From the NCBI GenBank assembly GCA_028023455.1, contig JAQFVV010012405.1, forward strand, positions 12,073,423 to 12,137,422: a stretch of DNA of 64,000 nt, in the 5' to 3' direction. Below, piece after piece: positions 1-12,499 of the stretch. How positions within the stretch are numbered: the stretch's first letter is position 1; the number at the start of each line of letters is the position of its first letter. Position numbers and translations under genes: made by a program. The notes below the pieces were generated by a model that saw only the letters and a program-made list of their open reading frames with translations, searched no databases and was not told the origin of the DNA. Origin of the DNA: Epiperipatus broadwayi. Its lineage: Eukaryota; Onychophora; Udeonychophora; Euonychophora; Peripatidae.

Positions 1-90
1 AAAGGAGGTTGTCTTGACAACAGTTTGAAATTGCTAATTGTTATTGACATTGAAATTTTGACTAGTTTTTAATGATGGAAATATATTCAT
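1..90. repeat. Dispersed repeat, copy 1 (cut by window edge)
   Basis: The first 50 or so bases, containing GGTTGTCTTGACAACAG, recur in the same orientation at 59,213-59,300 and then diverge. The unit carries the short inverted repeat TTGTC/GACAA. It has no coding potential and its family is unknown; the left boundary lies outside the window. Confidence 0.6.
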
Positions 91-429
91 ATTATTATTT
101 CCAGAAGCTTCCGTGTGATAAAAAATATAATAGTTGAATAGCAGATATTTCAGTACAATAACAAGTACTTTCCTCAGGACTTCTTTCTCAGATTATGGAA
201 GTTCCTCGTTGACACAATTTATTCTTATTTGAAAGTTTTTATTTTTAACATTAATCTTATTATTTTAATTTATGCTTTTAATAAAAATTTACCTAAATCA
301 TGAAAAAATTATGATGAATAATTAATGCAATTGAATAAAAAAATTAAACAAAAAAGATTTATTGATCTTTTTCAAAATAATATGCTTAAAGGGTTAAATT
401 GTGTTTCTCTTCACTAGTAAAAATTGTAA
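91..429. other. Anonymous AT-rich sequence
   Basis: I see no gene or repeat boundary here. A GGGTTAA at about 390 could be the right end of a TTAA-type element that starts before the window, but its partner end is not visible. Confidence 0.5.
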
Positions 430-1289
430 TTATAAATATGCTACTTTTTTGCATTATATAGTGAAGCTATAATTATACTATAATGTGTAATAGGTCTGCT
501 TAGCGCTTTCAAGATTTAATGTTTGAATCTCATACTCATAGCTTTGTGAATGAAGACTGTTGTGATTTATTGTACACATATGCAAATGAGTTTGAATTTT
601 TAATTAGTTAGTCCATTGTTTGGAGAGAGCAAAGCATGCCTCTCTTCTATTAATGACACTGAGATCATTTGCTATGTAAAAAGCTTCTTTAACTTTTCTT
701 TTATCTAACAATTTCAAATTTAGCTTCAGAACACCTTCCATTACTAACCGACTAATAAATAATTCCAATGATAAAATAGACAAAGATCAAGCTCCTTGTG
801 GCATGCCCTCAATTAGGCTGACATGCATCTTATTACAGTGAGACTCGGGCTAACCTTAATACAAGAATATACCAGCACAGGTATGCATACAACAGGGTTA
901 AAAATAAAAATGAAGGAACATTAGTATTCTGGAATCACTAAGCAGCTACAGGCCATGTATTCAAACCCAGTTCTGCCCAAATAATGTGTACAGAGAAGCA
1001 TGATGCCAAAAGAAAAGTTAAAGAAGCTTTTTACATAGCAAATGATCACAGTGCCATTAATAGAAGAGAGGCATGCTTTGCTCTCTCCAAACAATGGACT
1101 AACTAATTAAAAATTCAAACTCATTTGCATATGTGTACAATAAATTACAACAGTCTTCATTCACAATGCTATCAGTATGAGATTTGAACATTAAATCTTG
1201 AAGGCGCTAAGCAGACCTATTACACATTATAGTATAATTATAGCTTCACTATTTAATGTGAAAAAAGTCACATATTTATAAATAAAGGG
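430..1289. mobile_element. Foldback/MITE-like element with ~270-base inverted arms (family D)
   Basis: Bases 430-702 are the reverse complement of 1,008-1,280 with scattered mismatches, around a loop of about 305 bases. The right end reads AAAGGG followed by TTAA at 1,290-1,293, the signature of piggyBac-type ends; the left end is decayed and lacks a clear CCC. On the minus strand the loop (about 750-830) can be read as GMPQGA followed by a stop, which resembles reverse-transcriptase motif B, so the loop may be captured or inserted LINE sequence. A tRNA B-box-like ATTCAAACCC lies near 960. No intact protein is encoded. Confidence 0.75.
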
Positions 1290-1293
1290 TTAA

Positions 1294-2880
1294 AACAATA
1301 AGTATTTCTGTCATGTTGGTTAAGATAATAATAATGGAGAATATAAAGCATATAGAACTGCATTAGAGTGAATACATTTCTTTTAATTACTATTATGAGT
1401 ATATAGTAAATGCAATAAATATGCTGAAAATTTGCTTTTATTATATTTTCATAAGAAAATGCATGCTTTTTTAATTTATTTTCATACCAACATTGACTTC
1501 AAAGGTTGTGTTACCTATTAGATATAATTTATAAAATATTACACATCATAAAATAACACAAGCTACAGCAAAATTGATTGTTAAACATTAAAGATTAATA
1601 TTAGTCACATAAAAATTCATATTTAATTGTAACTAAAAATGTATGTACCCCAATACACGTATCTCAATTTAAGAAAAAAAATTGCTTGTATCTGCCATAT
1701 CAAGTGCATCTGCAAAGTGTTAAGTAAATATTATCATTTTTGTCAACTCTTTGGTGTTTCTTTACTCTGTGTATTTAATAGAAATTTCTCACTATATCAT
1801 TGTGTTCTTATATTTTTTCACAGAATTCAAACTGAGAAGTAACAAGAATGTATGAGTATAACTAGTGAGTGACTTAAATCACGAATAAATTTTTAACATA
1901 AGTTGTGAACTCATGAAATTCAGACTGTTTATACAAAATAAAATAAAAATGAATATTATTAGCTATAAAAATATATAAAGTGAATAAAACAAGTTACAAA
2001 CAGATATGTTATTTCATGTGAAGCAACCAATTAACTACTTATTATCCATACACATATATATGGTTTCATAAATTCATGTTCTGATTTTGAAACTTATTCT
2101 CATTACTTAATATCAGTGATAAAAAATTCCAATTCTATTAAGATATATATTATACCTTGGCCAATAGGAGGATGCCCCTAGAAGATATGCCAAGTCTCTA
2201 CATTAAAATACACTATGACTTTATCTAAGTACCATTTAATATTCTTACCATTTTCTCAACTATATTTAGTCAATATTAACAATTGTGAGACTCACCTATC
2301 CTATTAACAAGATTACATGCCCTTTAACATTAAATAAACACTAAAGTATTTATCCAATGACATAAGAATACCTAGATACTCCTTTTTATACAGTATCCAG
2401 ATACTCTCATGCCTAACAATAATATGGTTGTTTTATAATAGCATGTTGAAACCATCTGAGAGTGTGGTTTGTTTGTAAACCAAATATAAATATAATGTTG
2501 CCAGGGCCGGAGTTTTTTTTTTTGTTTTTGTTTGTTTATGACATTAAAAGTAAAAAAAAAATCAAGTAGATCTTTACAAAAAAATTTGTAAATCAAAATG
2601 AATTTAAAAAGTAATTAGTTTTTATTCTTTTTATTACTTATTTTCGGTTTGGTATTCTACCAAATTAATTTTTTTTTGTTAAAAATTACAAATAAATATT
2701 TTCATTTAACGGTGAAATCAATATATTTCTAACAACTTTTTAGGGGGGGGGGGGGCTTTGAATTGTTAACAAGTTAATTAATGAAGGTGAATCAATTTTT
2801 TTTACATTACAAAAACAACAAAATTTTATTTACATTAAACGATCAAATATATAACAATTAACCAAACAAACTTATTTGGC
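1294..2880. other. Anonymous AT-rich sequence with poly-G tract
   Basis: Short open frames here show no family resemblance, codon bias or splice context that I could use. A run of 13 G at 2,743-2,755 is the only strong compositional feature. Confidence 0.5.
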
Positions 2881-2894
2881 TATTCAGGAACAAC

Positions 2895-3897
2895 TCAAAG
2901 CTCTAATATTAGGGCCTGGAAGATGTCTTCCCCCTTGTGCACATGCCACCACATAAACTCAGCCAGGTAAGTATCCAGAGAGTGTCTGGCTGTGCCACGC
3001 TGTTTCTTGTTGCACCATTTCAACAGACCCCACAGGCGCTTGATGTTCTGTGTGTGCGCACCTGTGCTTGAGTCCAGAAAGTTGTACCTGTGGTTTACTG
3101 TCAGTAGTTTGAAACCTGCATCTTCTAGCTTTTTGGTTTGATAACCCTTCCAGCAGTTAGAGAAAATAGTTGATCCAGGTTTGACATTTTCCCGAATCGA
3201 CTGAAGAAGTATGGCTGCAGATCGACAGGGAACAGCCACAATGAAGCAGTCGCTGGTCTCATGGCACACTCTGCCGAAGATCCACTGCTGTGGAAGAACC
3301 CTGCCCTAGTGGTTCTTTTGCCAGATAAACAAGGTCTCATCAACATCAACAATTGAACCCGGACCACCAGATTTGACAGCACGGCTGAGACATTAAGCTC
3401 TCGTGACAGAGCTCGCAGAGTCCATGGGTCCAGTGCACAAGGGAGCCTGGAGACAGGTTCAAGTTGGAGACAGCCCTCGACACTGTCAGCTCCTCATGGC
3501 TCCAATAGTACAGGAGATGTACTTTCATCATGAAATTGAGCTGTGATCCCTCCAGCCACATCCCTTGGTGAATTGAACACCGATGTCTGCATGAACTGAC
3601 CTTGCATTTGAAGTGGTAGCATCCACAATGGTATAATGTCATCTCTTCTCCACATGCACACTTCTTCACAGATGCCACTACTCTATACTTTTGCTGTAGA
3701 AAGGTGATGGTATCAGTTTTGGAGCAAGGCAAATCCCAAACATTGATCTTCGGAAACTTTAGTTCAGATATTTGATGAAGCTCACAGTTGTTCTCACAAA
3801 AATGTGACTTGGAGTGTGATCTGATGGAAATCGTGCTCACACCTGCATTTGCCAAATTTTTTGAGCAGGAAATGTGGGCTACGAAAGCATGAGACAA
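2895..3897 (-). pseudogene. Merlin/ISXO2-type DDE transposase pseudogene
   Basis: Read on the minus strand, three overlapping frames together give most of an ISXO2-like transposase, the family used by Merlin transposons in animals and IS1595-type elements in bacteria. The N-terminal part (3,897 to about 3,375) has cysteine pairs typical of a zinc-ribbon-like domain (CACG, then CKVSSC). A frameshift near 3,370 leads into the catalytic core, beginning GPGSIVDVDETLF, where the DE matches the usual first catalytic Asp. An in-frame TAG lies at 3,306-3,308. The C-terminal part contains the family signatures CWKGY, GAHTQN and LAEFMWW. The family's second acidic position (usually SDCW) is Asn here (codon 3,156-3,158), and the third (usually NIERLW) is Lys (codon 3,039-3,041). 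With a frameshift, a stop and two lost catalytic residues it cannot be active. No ATG starts the longest frame, and terminal repeats were not found. Confidence 0.9.
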
Positions 3898-4260
3898 TGC
3901 TCATAATTGTTATAGACTTTCATAAAACATGGGAGATAGAGGGGGAAAAGGTCTTAATGAATATTAAAATAGTTTTGACATTTGGAATTCCAGCCACCAT
4001 CACACAATACTGTACCCAAAAGTGAAATTTGATCATACATCAAAAATGCATAACACAAATCTGAGCTGTAAGCTGACACGATAGCTTCTGCTGCCATATT
4101 AATAAACATCATGTTTCTGTGCATTAGCATAGAAATAGACTACAGCCACCACATACAAATGGGCTATTTCTATGCTTATGCATTAGAAATAGAATGTTTG
4201 ATAGCAGAGGTGGCTGCCTAAATGGCATATTTCTGTGTGATAGCATAGAAATAACGCCCT
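3898..4260. repeat. Short degenerate repeats beside the Merlin copy
   Basis: Variants of GCATTAGCATAGAAATA occur at about 4,122, 4,170 and 4,237, partly in inverted orientation. They may be the remains of the Merlin element's upstream end. No coding sequence is seen. Confidence 0.35.
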
Positions 4261-5195
4261 GAGGTGGTATCAATATGCTATTATAAAACAACCAATAATA
4301 CTTAAATAAATAGAATAAGACGGCTATAATTGTGAAATTTAAATTAACCATCAATAAGTTGTATTATTATTTGTATTGTATGGTAATCTTTTAGTATTAT
4401 TACTTTTATAACACTATCATTAAGAATAACCATAATAACAATATTCTAAGCAAATCTCAGGATTATTATTGATTTTAATTAACTATTTATACCACTTATA
4501 AAATATCAAGAGGGGTTTTACTTAATTCTATAGGTAGTGTGACATTTTAAAGATGACTCACAACATTTTTCTATAATTACCACTATACCATTATTTTACT
4601 TTTAAGGCTTCTATTATTGAATAATAAATCACTATTTTTTATTTAAACTGTAATCATCATGCCAAACTTTAAATAAAAACCAATTTCTTTATTAGCAATA
4701 AATATACTTTATTACATCTGAAATGTATTTGAGCGATGAATAATGTGATCAAGCCAGTTTGCAATAATTTAATATTCAATTTAATAAATATTTGCCTAGA
4801 TAACTGTGATACAATATCTTATACTGAATCAATTTTTCTTCCAAATTTCAAATCATATTTTTGGCTAATATGCATATGATAATTAATATTCTCTGATGAT
4901 GGTGTAGTGATGATGATTTCCCACAAAAGAAATGCAGCTTTAGACACTCCGTGTAACTTTAAAATGTTAATTGTAATAACAACTTATGTACAAAGTTTAA
5001 TAATGCAATAGAATTAATAAATAAACATAAAACAATGAAACATTTATAGAACAATATAATATAAGATACTTAAAAGAATTAAACATTTATATTCATCTAG
5101 CTTGCAATGAGCTATTCAAAATAAAATTTTTAGATAATACAATCAAATATTATGTGACATTGAATTCTGTTTCATGTACTATCAAAAAATGTGTC
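4261..5195. other. Anonymous AT-rich sequence
   Basis: Nothing recognised on either strand. Confidence 0.5.
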
Positions 5196-5199
5196 TTAA

Positions 5200-6060
5200 C
5201 CCTTGTGATATGCAGCATAATGTCTTTTCAGCATTTTCTGACATTTTCTTTGTCTCACACATCAACATAAACTATATGAAAATGATTATTACTTATCAGA
5301 AAATAACAAATTTGACTTCATTTGATAGATATTTTTGTTTAGTGCTGAAATAAATTTTAAATGTTCACATTTTGTTTCTGTGAATATTAAAAAAATGAGG
5401 ATGTAATCAAAACAAATAATTTACACATCATCATTTCTAAAAAGATTATGTTCAGTTTATAAAATCAACTAAATATTTCTTGTTTCAGATTATTTTAAAA
5501 AACATGAACAAATATTTATTTATTTCTCTTATATCTAATGAATTATGCTTTAAAAGTTTAAATTTTTTGAATATTTATTACAAAATTATGGTATTTTCTT
5601 ATTGTACATTTAACATAGATTGTTTACATCAAAACCAGACTTTTTAATTTGCTTGAGGCCATATTTATGTTAGCTGCTAATATAACATTATATCTTTGAA
5701 AATAAAGTATTTCAAGTCAAAATAAGTTATTAATAATTTATATTTCTTGATATCTAATAAATATAATACAAATTATTTTTAAAAAATATCTAAAACCATA
5801 GTAAATTCACAAATAAACACGTTTTTGCATCATTGGAAACTACAATGTTGTAAAACACCAAATGTTTTACAGTGTTATCGACACACAATGGCTGACTATG
5901 TCAGGGCAGGGTTATGTCTATTATAAGAGTGGGAATTTTGAATTTCACACTTTTTTTTTGCAGAGTTTTCAGGGAAAAAAAAATATTATAGTAAAATATA
6001 CAGCTTTACGTGCATTTTAGTATACAATACTTATGAAAAAATTCACTAGGGGCAAATTGG
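5200..6060 (-). mobile_element. TTAA-flanked MITE, family P, copy 1 (inverted)
   Basis: TTAA at 5,196-5,199 and 6,061-6,064 bracket this copy. It begins CCCTTGTGATATG and ends GGGGCAAATTGG. Its sequence is the reverse complement of the copies at 14.6, 28.3 and 38.6 kb; shared landmarks are the GACATTTTCTTTGTCTCA region near one end and the GTTTTGCATCATTGGAAACT region near the other. It encodes nothing. The TTAA target plus CCC start point to piggyBac-superfamily mobilisation by a transposase supplied elsewhere (inference). Confidence 0.85.
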
Positions 6061-6064
6061 TTAA

Positions 6065-8045
6065 AAGACAAAACAACTCAACTTAATCGAGAGTTAGGTT
6101 AAACAATCAATCTTTTTTTTAATAACCATCCATTTTTCATTAATTCTACTTCATAGATTGTAATGAAATCAAGAAAATTACAAAAAAAAAAAACATGGAT
6201 TGATATTTTAGTCTTAAGTAAAATAATTTTATTATAATATTATGACTATTACAATTTAGCTGTGTTTATATTATGATATTAGCCATTTGATCTCTCCCTT
6301 TACCTTACTTAATTTTGTTATGAGATTATCACTCAACTATATCATAAAACTACAATAAATACATTTTATCCTTTGTCATATCCAATCTGAATATTCATCT
6401 CTTCCTCCATGAATCTTTATTTACCATTCAGAATATTTGCTGAATGTATATAAGTCACTCTCTAGTGCTATCTGTATTGAATAAAAAAAAATTTTTTTCC
6501 CAATCTTATCCACCAATTAAAGTGATACTTGCCAATTTCAAATTTCTATTTGTCTTATGTCTATATTATAAATACTGCGCATGAAGACTTATAAATTAAA
6601 ATTCTCTAACTATACTGTAATTCTATTACAAGATTAATATTTCAACATCAGATCAAATTATAAATATCACCATTTGTTATTTAATATTATAATGAAACAC
6701 AGATAAACTCCCGTCTTCTAATATTTTTCTTTACTAATTTTATGTGTGTAATTTTTAGCTCATAACATAATTTTAATAGTTTAGTGGTGTTCGATCAAAT
6801 AAAACTTTATACAATTAACAGCATAGATAAACGAATTATGTTAATTATTGATTTCCCTATCTCTAAATTTATACCCCCTCCCATATTAATAATTATTATT
6901 TAAAAATGAAAACCTTACTATATATACAAACATTATGTTACCCGTTTTCTCTTCTTTTGAACATATCAGTTTATCAAAAAAAGTATAAATTTTATTAATA
7001 ATATCTCAATTGTTCTCCCTTTTCAGGCTTCTAACTTGTCCCATACCAATCTTCTTATTCCTTTTTCTCCTTTTATATTTATCTGAACACTAGTAAAAGT
7101 ATGGAATTTTAATGCTCTAATGTTATTCACCAGGTTTACGTTTCTTTTTGTTTTTCCAAGATTGCAGGTTACTTTTCACCTATGTTATATATTTTATTTA
7201 ACTTCATTTCACATTGATAATGATCTTCATATTATTTTCAATGTATTCCTTAGTAATATTCACATGTAATAAATCACAGATTACACCATCATCTCAAATG
7301 TAATAAAATTAAATTATTTTCAATATAATTAGGAGTTTCCTGGAAGTTAATATCACTGATCGTAATTTATTTTACTTTTTTCTTCTTTTACATATTGTTT
7401 TTTTTCCATTGACAGTACTAATAATTAAATATTTCAATCTATCAATATACCACTATAATTTTTTTTTATAAATATAATTCTTTGTCAGAATTTTTTATTT
7501 TCATTGAACCCTATGTATAGTTTATCATAAAATTTTCCTTATATTTAAAAGTTAGGTTCACTGATGAGAATCGTTTTTTTACTGACGAAATTTTTATTCA
7601 AAGAAACATTCATAACTTCCATTTAAATATTAACCACATTTTTTAATACACAAATATTTCCATTTGGGTTTATTCTTAGATTAATTTCAATTATCTTGAT
7701 AATCATATATTTAGCTTTGTCACAACTGATATTTCTATTATCCATATAACTATTCCATTTTAGTCTTTCAAAAATATGATGACATTTAAAAAGCCCACAT
7801 ATTTGATCTTGCTTACTCCTACAATTATATATTAACATATTACTTACAGTTCATTCTTTCTGTTTTGATATTTCTTGGTAAAACATTGGTACACATATAC
7901 ATTTTTTTCTTCCATTGGTTTATTATTTTCTTAATATAATGACTTTAGAATATTCCAGTGATTTTATTGATGGTCATTTTTAGCCAGCAGAGAATTTCTT
8001 TGTTTAGCCATTCAACTTATCAAAACTTGTTACTATAAAATTTAA
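6065..8045. other. Anonymous AT-rich sequence
   Basis: No gene, tRNA or repeat boundary recognised. Confidence 0.5.
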
Positions 8046-8157
8046 AGTCCTTAATTTTTTTTTTCCATGGGTCATAGCATCAGCTGGGAAGTGAACCCGC
8101 AACCCGGGCAACTGCTTATAAGGCAGTCGCACTGACCTCTCGATCACCAATCCTTAA
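8046..8157 (-). mobile_element. tRNA-derived SINE with poly-A tail (family S, copy 1)
   Basis: On the minus strand an A-box-like GATCGAGAGGTCAGTGC is followed by a B-box-like GCGGGTTCACTTCCC, then GCTGATGCTATGA and a poly-A tail (the T run at about 8,057-8,067 on the plus strand). TCCTTAA occurs at both borders as a short possible target duplication. The RNA polymerase III promoter boxes and tail mark it as a SINE rather than a functional tRNA; I saw no convincing acceptor-stem pairing. Confidence 0.75.
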
Positions 8158-9552
8158 ATTGATCATCCTTAATTACTTGGTTTTTTTTTTAAAAAAATAA
8201 GGTAAAAAAAACTTTAGCAATTTTTTTTTTCATCAAAAATAAAACTCATTTACTTGGTTTATATATTTTCTGATCTGTAACTTATTTTTTCGTCCAAAAA
8301 AAAACTTTTTCCGACAAATATCATCTGTTTGCTCATGCACTTCAAATTGTGCATTCCATTGGTTCATTTTCCCACTTTTTTGATTCTGAATATTTAATGA
8401 CTGCTTTTAGCTTAACTATTTTTAAAAACAAATATTTTTTAAAAAATATTCATTAATAAATAAAAAAACAAGCCTTTAGTGAATTTAATAAAACTACAAT
8501 TTAAATCATTTTTATTTCATACAGATTAAATTCAAAATTAATCCTATGAACTTTTAATCACAAAATTCAGAAAATAAAGGTTAATCATTTATGTTAGAAA
8601 TTAACTTAAGATTTTACTGGAAACAGTTATTGGTAAATAATCCCAAATGCACAAAGACATAATTATTCATCTGTATAACACATATTTCCCTTTATCAAGT
8701 TAGGCTTGAATTCCGTTATCATTTTAATTACTATCAAATGATTATTTTTTATTAAATATTATTAACTTAAATTTTTTTATTTTATAATTTAGATATTTTT
8801 AAAAATAAATACCCTAACAAAATTTAACTTTTATACTAGTTTAAATTATTTAAATCCAAGTTCAAATCCTAGAATAAGTAAAATACTGCTATTTTTTACA
8901 ATTTAATAAGTGAATTATTATTTTTTTAATTTTGTTTTATAAAATTTAAACTTATATATAATATAGTTTATTCTCAATTTATTTTTATGATGGGGTGTAC
9001 CAATAAAAAGGGCACAATATATATTGTAACCCTCATGTCTGAGTTTACAAGTGTTGCTTTTATGCAAATATTTTTCTTTATTTTGTATAAAAATGTATTG
9101 AAAGTCATGTATATAAAATACATTTTAAAGTGTTTGAAAATGATAGCAATAAGTGTCATACTAAAATATATGACTTTTTTTATTATTTTAAAATAATGTT
9201 ACTATTTTAAATAAAAGAAAAGTATGGAGGAAAACATAAAAAACCACTAAAATCATCTATCTCCAAGAAAGGGGTGGGTGGGTAACAATTAGGAGGTATA
9301 AGCTGAAAACTTATCTCTATGTATGTTCAATTTCATTGTTGCTTGTGCCTATTATAGATTGTTAATGAAGAATAAGTTATATGTAATCACTGCACCATGT
9401 ACATGGTCACCCATTAGTTATCTTTAAATTCACCTAGATTAAAATTAATTTGCAAATATTGTATCTATTTCATTTTATTGTTAACTTGATTATTACTAAT
9501 TTTTAAAAGGGTGGTTACCATTACAATATATATGTATATGAACTAAGATTAT

Positions 9553-9599
<47 letters not shown>

Positions 9600-9654
9600 A
9601 ATGATAACTTTGATCTTCTATTGATCACTGAGGGCACCACTAGGTCACTAACTA
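8158..9654. other. Anonymous AT-rich sequence with (TA)n
   Basis: A (TA)n microsatellite lies at about 9,557-9,596. The open frames on both strands near 9.0-9.2 kb look like chance frames. Confidence 0.5.
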
Positions 9655-11200
9655 CCTATAAAATTTAATTTACATTGATTCAAAAGTTAGCAATGATGAT
9701 AAATGCTACCAGCTAGACCCAGGAAAAGAAAGAGATCTTTAATATTGTTCAGATAATTGAGGAAAACGATACAGATACAAAGGTCAGCCCAAAATAATTA
9801 TAAATAATTTTAAAGTTTATTAAATTAAAAAATAAATACTAGTCAAAATTTCTTTACCTGTTTTATTAGAGAGTGTAAGAGAGTATTGTAACATTAAACA
9901 CATTGGCAGATAAGTTTATTTTCTCACCTAAGAATTAAAAGGGATTTATAATGTCTTCGTGATAGCAATTTATATAAACAAATTCCAGTTTTCTTTATTT
10001 AGAAATTTCAAAAGAAAATGATCTTGCACAGAATTCAACAAACAGCACAGGTGAGCTTTCCTGAATCAGGATGTCATATGCCTGAAAATACTCAAGAAAA
10101 GGCTAAGTTTATGATCCCCAAGGTTGATTGCAAAAAAAGAAAAAAGAAAAGATTATGGAATTACATAATCTGAAAGCTAGGAAAAAACAAAATCTCTACT
10201 GTTTAAGAAAAACAGAACAATACACTCATTAAATCGCTAGCCAAAAAATTTATAGTCTGCAGGAAACACAAACCAAGATTGTCTAAATTAATTATGACTA
10301 AAGAATAAAGGGCAGGTGAGTTTAAAAAAAATACTAATATCTACCCAAGCATTTATCAAGGGTTAGTAAAATAAACAGAGAAAAACACTAAGCATATAAA
10401 ATATAAACTTGCAATACATTCTCGGATAAATAAATTTAAAACATGAAATCTTAAAACTAAGACTTCAATACATGTAATAATAAGAAAAATGCATAATAAA
10501 GTAATTAATGATATTTTAATGATGCAGCTTTTTCTTTAGATTAAGGTGAGACTAACATAGAGATTTAAGCAAGAGGTTTAAACCCTGGTTATAATATAAA
10601 AAATTTTGTTGACCTCAAGGCATAATGTTCTGTCCAGATAATTTCTTTCTACTTAGAGTTCATCTTGAAGATTTTGATTTCTATTTCTTTAGTTGGGAGT
10701 ATGAAGGCAATACTTAGGATCAGCTCTGGACTAGACTTTTAGGTCATGTTCTTAAAGGCACAATTATGGAGCTCTCAGATTTGTCTTTGGATTGGCTTAG
10801 CACTGCATACTATTAGGATGATTTCTCATGGTGTGTAGCTTTGGCATTCTGGATGGATGCTTTCTATTTCCAATGTTTTAGCATATTTACTTCTTCTATT
10901 AGTGATTAACTAAGCAATTCTTTCTTAGCACAACAAGCAGCAAATACTATTAGAAGCTCGCAGAAATCCGACTTCAGCAATCCACTTTGAGCAATTACAA
11001 ATATAAAAATTAAAACAGCAATCCAAATAAGAATCACAATAAGAATCCAAATAAGAATAAGAAGCAGAAAAATAATGCAGTCAAATAAGACGTACTCATG
11101 TATGGAAGTGACAAGAATGAAAGTGTTGAAGAACTTCCAGACAAATGTTCTTTCAACTTCTTATATTTGATGTTGATCAAGCTACTTAGGTTTAAATCAT
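9655..11200 (+). repeat. Unclassified ~1.5 kb dispersed repeat (family E), copy 1
   Basis: From AAATTTAATTTACA onward this segment aligns co-linearly with the reverse complement of 60,490-62,116. Landmarks shared in order are CTAGACCCAG/GTAGACCCAG, CACAGGTGAGCTTTCC/TGCAGGTGAGCTTTCC, AACAAAATCTCT, AGTCTGCAGGAAACACAAACC and TTTAAACCCT. Similarity is moderate, with many small indels, so the copies are old. No open frame, LTR or terminal inverted repeat is evident; the far end is estimated. Confidence 0.7.
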
Positions 11201-12223
11201 CTTATTAATCTTTGTATGCTATGAATAAATCTGTCAAAAAGATATTATTTCTTTCCCTATTTTATTATTTCATTCCAATATCAGCCTTTCAAGCTAATTG
11301 AGCATGTGCCTTTGAGAGTGTTAAATAAATGAATACTCTCCTCTTCAATCCAAGATATAGCATTTATGCAGGAATAAAAAGAATCCTCTTATTCCTATGA
11401 CTCAAATTCTTTTATATGAGCAAATCTGAAGAACTTCTGAAGAGAGCGTGAGTAGATTCTCACTTTAAATTACTATTTATGATGTTTTTTGACTGAATGA
11501 CGTCGATGTAATTACTTAGAATTTACTAGATGTCATTCTTACTGAAACTTAATTATATATATTTACATCTAATAGTGATGGATTGAAACATTGGGTTTGT
11601 ATCACATTAATGTATATTCTTGCTTGAATGTAAGATGCATATATTCATGACTCAACAAGGTATGTTAATGTCTTAACGTAAGATACATTTAATCATGGTT
11701 CAATAAGATTAAGGCCTCCCTGATTAATTGGTAATTATAATATTGAAATCAACAGGAGGCATCATGCTTTTTCCCAAATATATTTCTTTGCTGTCTGATT
11801 TATTTTATTTATTATTATATTATATAAATTCAACCAGGGATCATAATATAAAAGTTCTTAATTTTTGCTTTAATTTTCTCGATATTATTTTATTTAAATA
11901 GATGTTCATACTAGTTTTTGACATACATAAGGGGATTCCCAAAAAAACTGATGGCATTGCTTGATAATCGCACAGTATCTTTTTACCTGTAACCAATTGC
12001 CATATAGCAGATTTCATTGTTTGAATATAGGATCCTGTTTTCTTTAGAAATTTTTTAATATATCCATGGAAGTCTGAATATTACAAACATTCTGGAATAT
12101 TATGTAACTATACATAATGTATGGAAACCGCTAATCAACTTTGCTATTAGGAAAAGGTGGAGAAATCAGGAGGAACCTCATAGATAAATATATGAAATTT
12201 CTACTGACTGTTGTCTTTGGCAG
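11201..12223. other. Anonymous AT-rich sequence
   Basis: Nothing recognised. Part of this stretch may be an unaligned continuation of family E. Confidence 0.45.
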
Positions 12224-12370
12224 GATGGCTCAGTTGGTTAGAGTGTTATTTTACAATACAATCATCAATCAAGAATCTAAGGATGCAGGTTTGAATCCTA
12301 TGCTAGTACTGTCACTGATCAGGCTAGCAACACCTGAAGAAGATGAGAGATTAATACCTCTTGAAACATT
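12224..12370 (+). mobile_element. tRNA-derived SINE
   Basis: An A-box (GGATGGCTCAGTTGGTTAGAG) stands about 50 bases before a B-box (GCAGGTTTGAATCCTA), the arrangement of a tRNA-like polymerase III promoter. The 3' flank lacks the acceptor-stem partner a real tRNA would have and continues into a non-tRNA body. It differs from SINE family S at 8.0 and 22.5 kb. Confidence 0.75.
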
Positions 12371-12490
12371 GTGCATATACTAACCTGTTTATATTACTAA
12401 GAGTTAGTGCATTTACTAACCTGTTTGCTGTGATATTACTAATAGTTGGTGCATATACTAACTTGTTTCCTATGATATTACTAACAGTTG
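12371..12490 (+). repeat. Three-copy tandem repeat in SINE tail
   Basis: Units starting GTGCATATACTAACCTGTTT occur at 12,371, 12,407 and 12,449, about 36-42 bases apart, with small changes. They follow the SINE body directly and could be its 3' tail. Confidence 0.75.
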
Positions 12491-12499
12491 AATGTATTT

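Noticed and set aside
12224-12310. Functional tRNA gene
   Set aside because: A and B boxes are present, but cloverleaf pairing and an acceptor stem are not, and the flank looks like a SINE body.
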